Origin: Dromaius novaehollandiae
Taxonomy: Eukaryota > Chordata > Aves > Casuariiformes > Dromaiidae
NCBI RefSeq assembly: GCF_036370855.1
Contig: NC_088132.1
Span: forward strand, 64,828,841-64,892,840
Direction of reading: 5' to 3'
Length of the DNA stretch: 64,000 bases
Below, in pieces: positions 62,186 to 64,000 of the stretch (within the stretch, counting starts at the first letter, position 1; every line of letters starts with the position of its first letter). Below the pieces are notes generated by a model. The model searched no databases, was not told where the DNA came from, and saw nothing but the letters and a program-made list of their open reading frames with translations. Made by a program: the position numbers and the translations under genes.

Positions 62186-64000
62186 GTAAGACAGTTAAAA
62201 TGCAGTAATGAAACATGTATATTGTGGGGTTTAGACTTCTTAAAGGAATTCATAAATGTCTGTCCCATTCACCTTTTAACACCTCTGGGAGGTAAACAGA
62301 GTGAGGAGGTGCTGTCTGATGTTGCATCTAGAAGCTCAAGAAGGATTTCTTGTGATGAAGTGACAGGGAATCCCTTTCCCAGTGATGTTCTTATTTAGGA
62401 GACAGTATCAGTGCTGGAGAAGAGGTGGAGCAACCATTAGAGGTATCTCCAGCCTTTATCATGCAACAAGGAGCTTGCCACAGCCTCATCTCACCTATAT
62501 TATAGTAAATCCTAGCTGCCCTGTTTTCAGATCTTACCTATTTCATCAGTGGTTACAACTGACAGACTTTAGACTGACTGGTAAAGGCGTTACAAACTCT
62601 CTACACATTGTCTTGCTTAAATAAAGTAGCTTGTTCACCATGATTTATGAGTGTGTTTTTCCCTTGCTTTCCAGCCTCTGGCAGGTTTTAGTCCTTACTC
62701 TTAGCCCTTCACTTTTAAATGCCTATTAGCTCTCCAGTATGTTTATCTTTCCTTTCTTTAAAGTATGAGTTTCTCTTCCTCCTCTCCCCTCCCAGTGATA
62801 TTACAGATCACTGTGCAAGGTGTCACAGTCATATAAACAGTGCTAGAAGTGAAGAAGAGAACCAGAATGATTTAAAACATTAGGAAGAATTTTAAATTAC
62901 TGTAGCAAGATAAAGATCAAAAGAGAAACACCAGAGCTATTCCACAGTTGGCAGTAAAATCCGTTCTGATCTGTGAAATCATGGTAACGCTCTGTGGCAA
63001 CAGGCATTCTGGCTCAATAGATAAACTACAGGTAGTAGTCACTGAGTAAGCAATACAAAATTCGTTTAAGTGTGTTCACATGAAAGCTGTGTTAGTCTTG
63101 CAGCAGTTATGCTTTTTCTTATTCTACCGCTCCCATTTGGTTGATTCAGCTCTACAGTTGAACTTAAGCTGGTTTGGTAAAATAATAAGCCAAATAAACA
63201 GCTTAGTGTATTCTGTGTATTTTTGGCCAGGAACTCTGCTCATAACCCAGTGTCTTTCTTTTCCCCACCTCTCAGTGGGGAGAGCTGTCATCAGTTCTGT
63301 TTACTCACTCTTCCATGGCTGCTGAAGGTCATTGCTTCCTCATCTTGGACAGGCTTTTAGAACCCTATTTCAAGATCCGAATGCTGAGAAACAAGTGAAA
63401 GTCTTGGTAAAACATTTTCTTTAGCTCGGTTATGTCACTGAGAAGGAAAATGGTGGTCCGTTCTGGCTTGAGTCTTCAAAGACAAGCAATTTTTGCCAAG
63501 TATCCCTTTGCACAAGACCAGAACAGATGCTATGAGGATGAATTGGATGTAAGAAGGTTTTCCATAATTCCCTAAGAATCCTGGCTGCTGCAACATCTAT
63601 ACGAACATATAGATAGATGCAGATAAGGTCTGAAACAGTGTAGTCTGTGTTGTCTGTTTTCCTCCATAAGTGTGTTTGCTTTTAGAGTGTATTTTATGGA
63701 CTAACAAATTACTTTTGCTTGCAGTATAACAATTTGGATTTCAAAGCACTGGATGATTAGCATCTATGTTAATGATCTAATTTATTTTGGTATGGCATTA
63801 TTCTTAATACCATCTGTAAGTAGAAATAATGTGCTAGCCTGTGCTGCTCAAAGTCAATAGGTAGGTAGATCAAAACGTTTGGTCTTGCTCCCTTGCAAGG
63901 GAGAACTGCTGTACATAGATTCAGGAGTGAAGGCTTGGCAAGTGAAGAGTTCCCAGTATCCAAGGTCTTACAGTAATATGGGATAAAATGAGTCTTTAAG
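59858..64000 (+). other. SLC38A9: SLC38A9 introns 8 and 9 (latter incomplete)
   Basis: Introns 59858-62077 and 62186 to the window end contain no exon or repeat that I recognise. A G- and purine-rich stretch covers about 60410-60600. Confidence 0.6.
62078..62185 (+). CDS. SLC38A9: SLC38A9 coding exon 9 (TM5); last exon in window
   Basis: It encodes [20 protein letters not shown] then [15 protein letters not shown]. The acceptor is cttgtttag|GCACAG and the donor CCAG|gtaaga. The next expected segment (IRFQFPQLTG in mammals) is not found before 64000. Confidence 0.97.

Overview
This is ordinary vertebrate nuclear DNA. It is intron-rich, with GT-AG introns, two CpG islands and a few CR1 LINE fragments, and it is most probably from a bird: the introns are compact, CR1 is the only recognisable repeat family, and there is no mammalian SINE. 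Species was not determined. In chicken, DDX4 is on the Z chromosome, so this window is probably Z-linked.

Two protein genes lie head to head, and both run off the window. On the minus strand is DDX4 (vasa homologue, germ-cell DEAD-box RNA helicase), with sixteen coding exons between 26330 (start codon) and 2242. The splice phases fit at every junction and give 524 complete codons: a glycine/serine-rich N-terminus, helicase domain 1 (Q motif, [24 protein letters not shown]) and the beginning of helicase domain 2. The remaining C-terminal exons (motifs V and VI) lie off the low-coordinate edge. On the plus strand is SLC38A9 (lysosomal arginine transporter/sensor upstream of mTORC1), with nine coding exons from 43411 to 62185. 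They give 351 codons: the Rag/Ragulator-binding N-terminus, TM1 to about TM5 and the glycosylated luminal loop. The rest lies beyond 64000.

Layout: 1-2241 DDX4 intron with two CR1 tails; 2242-26330 DDX4 exons and introns, including an inverted CR1 pair around a 75-base exon; about 26140-26880 DDX4 CpG-island promoter with three CACGTG E-boxes and a possible divergent plus-strand first exon; about 26.9-33.2 kb intergenic, with a TATA/octamer promoter-like element at 30.6 kb; about 33.24-33.95 kb CpG-island promoter taken to be that of SLC38A9, with two opposed ZNF143-type motifs; 33.7-43.4 kb its long first intron; 43.4-62.2 kb SLC38A9 coding exons; 62.2-64 kb intron.

I found no bacterial-type system, CRISPR array, tRNA, rRNA or intact mobile element. 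The observation most worth following is a decayed tandem duplicate of the SLC38A9 luminal-loop exon, with its acceptor region, at 58880-58991, about 730 bases upstream of the working exon. Others are a run of seven symmetric, individually skippable exons in the DDX4 N-terminus, a possible poison exon in DDX4 intron 1, and the regulatory motif clusters in the two CpG islands.
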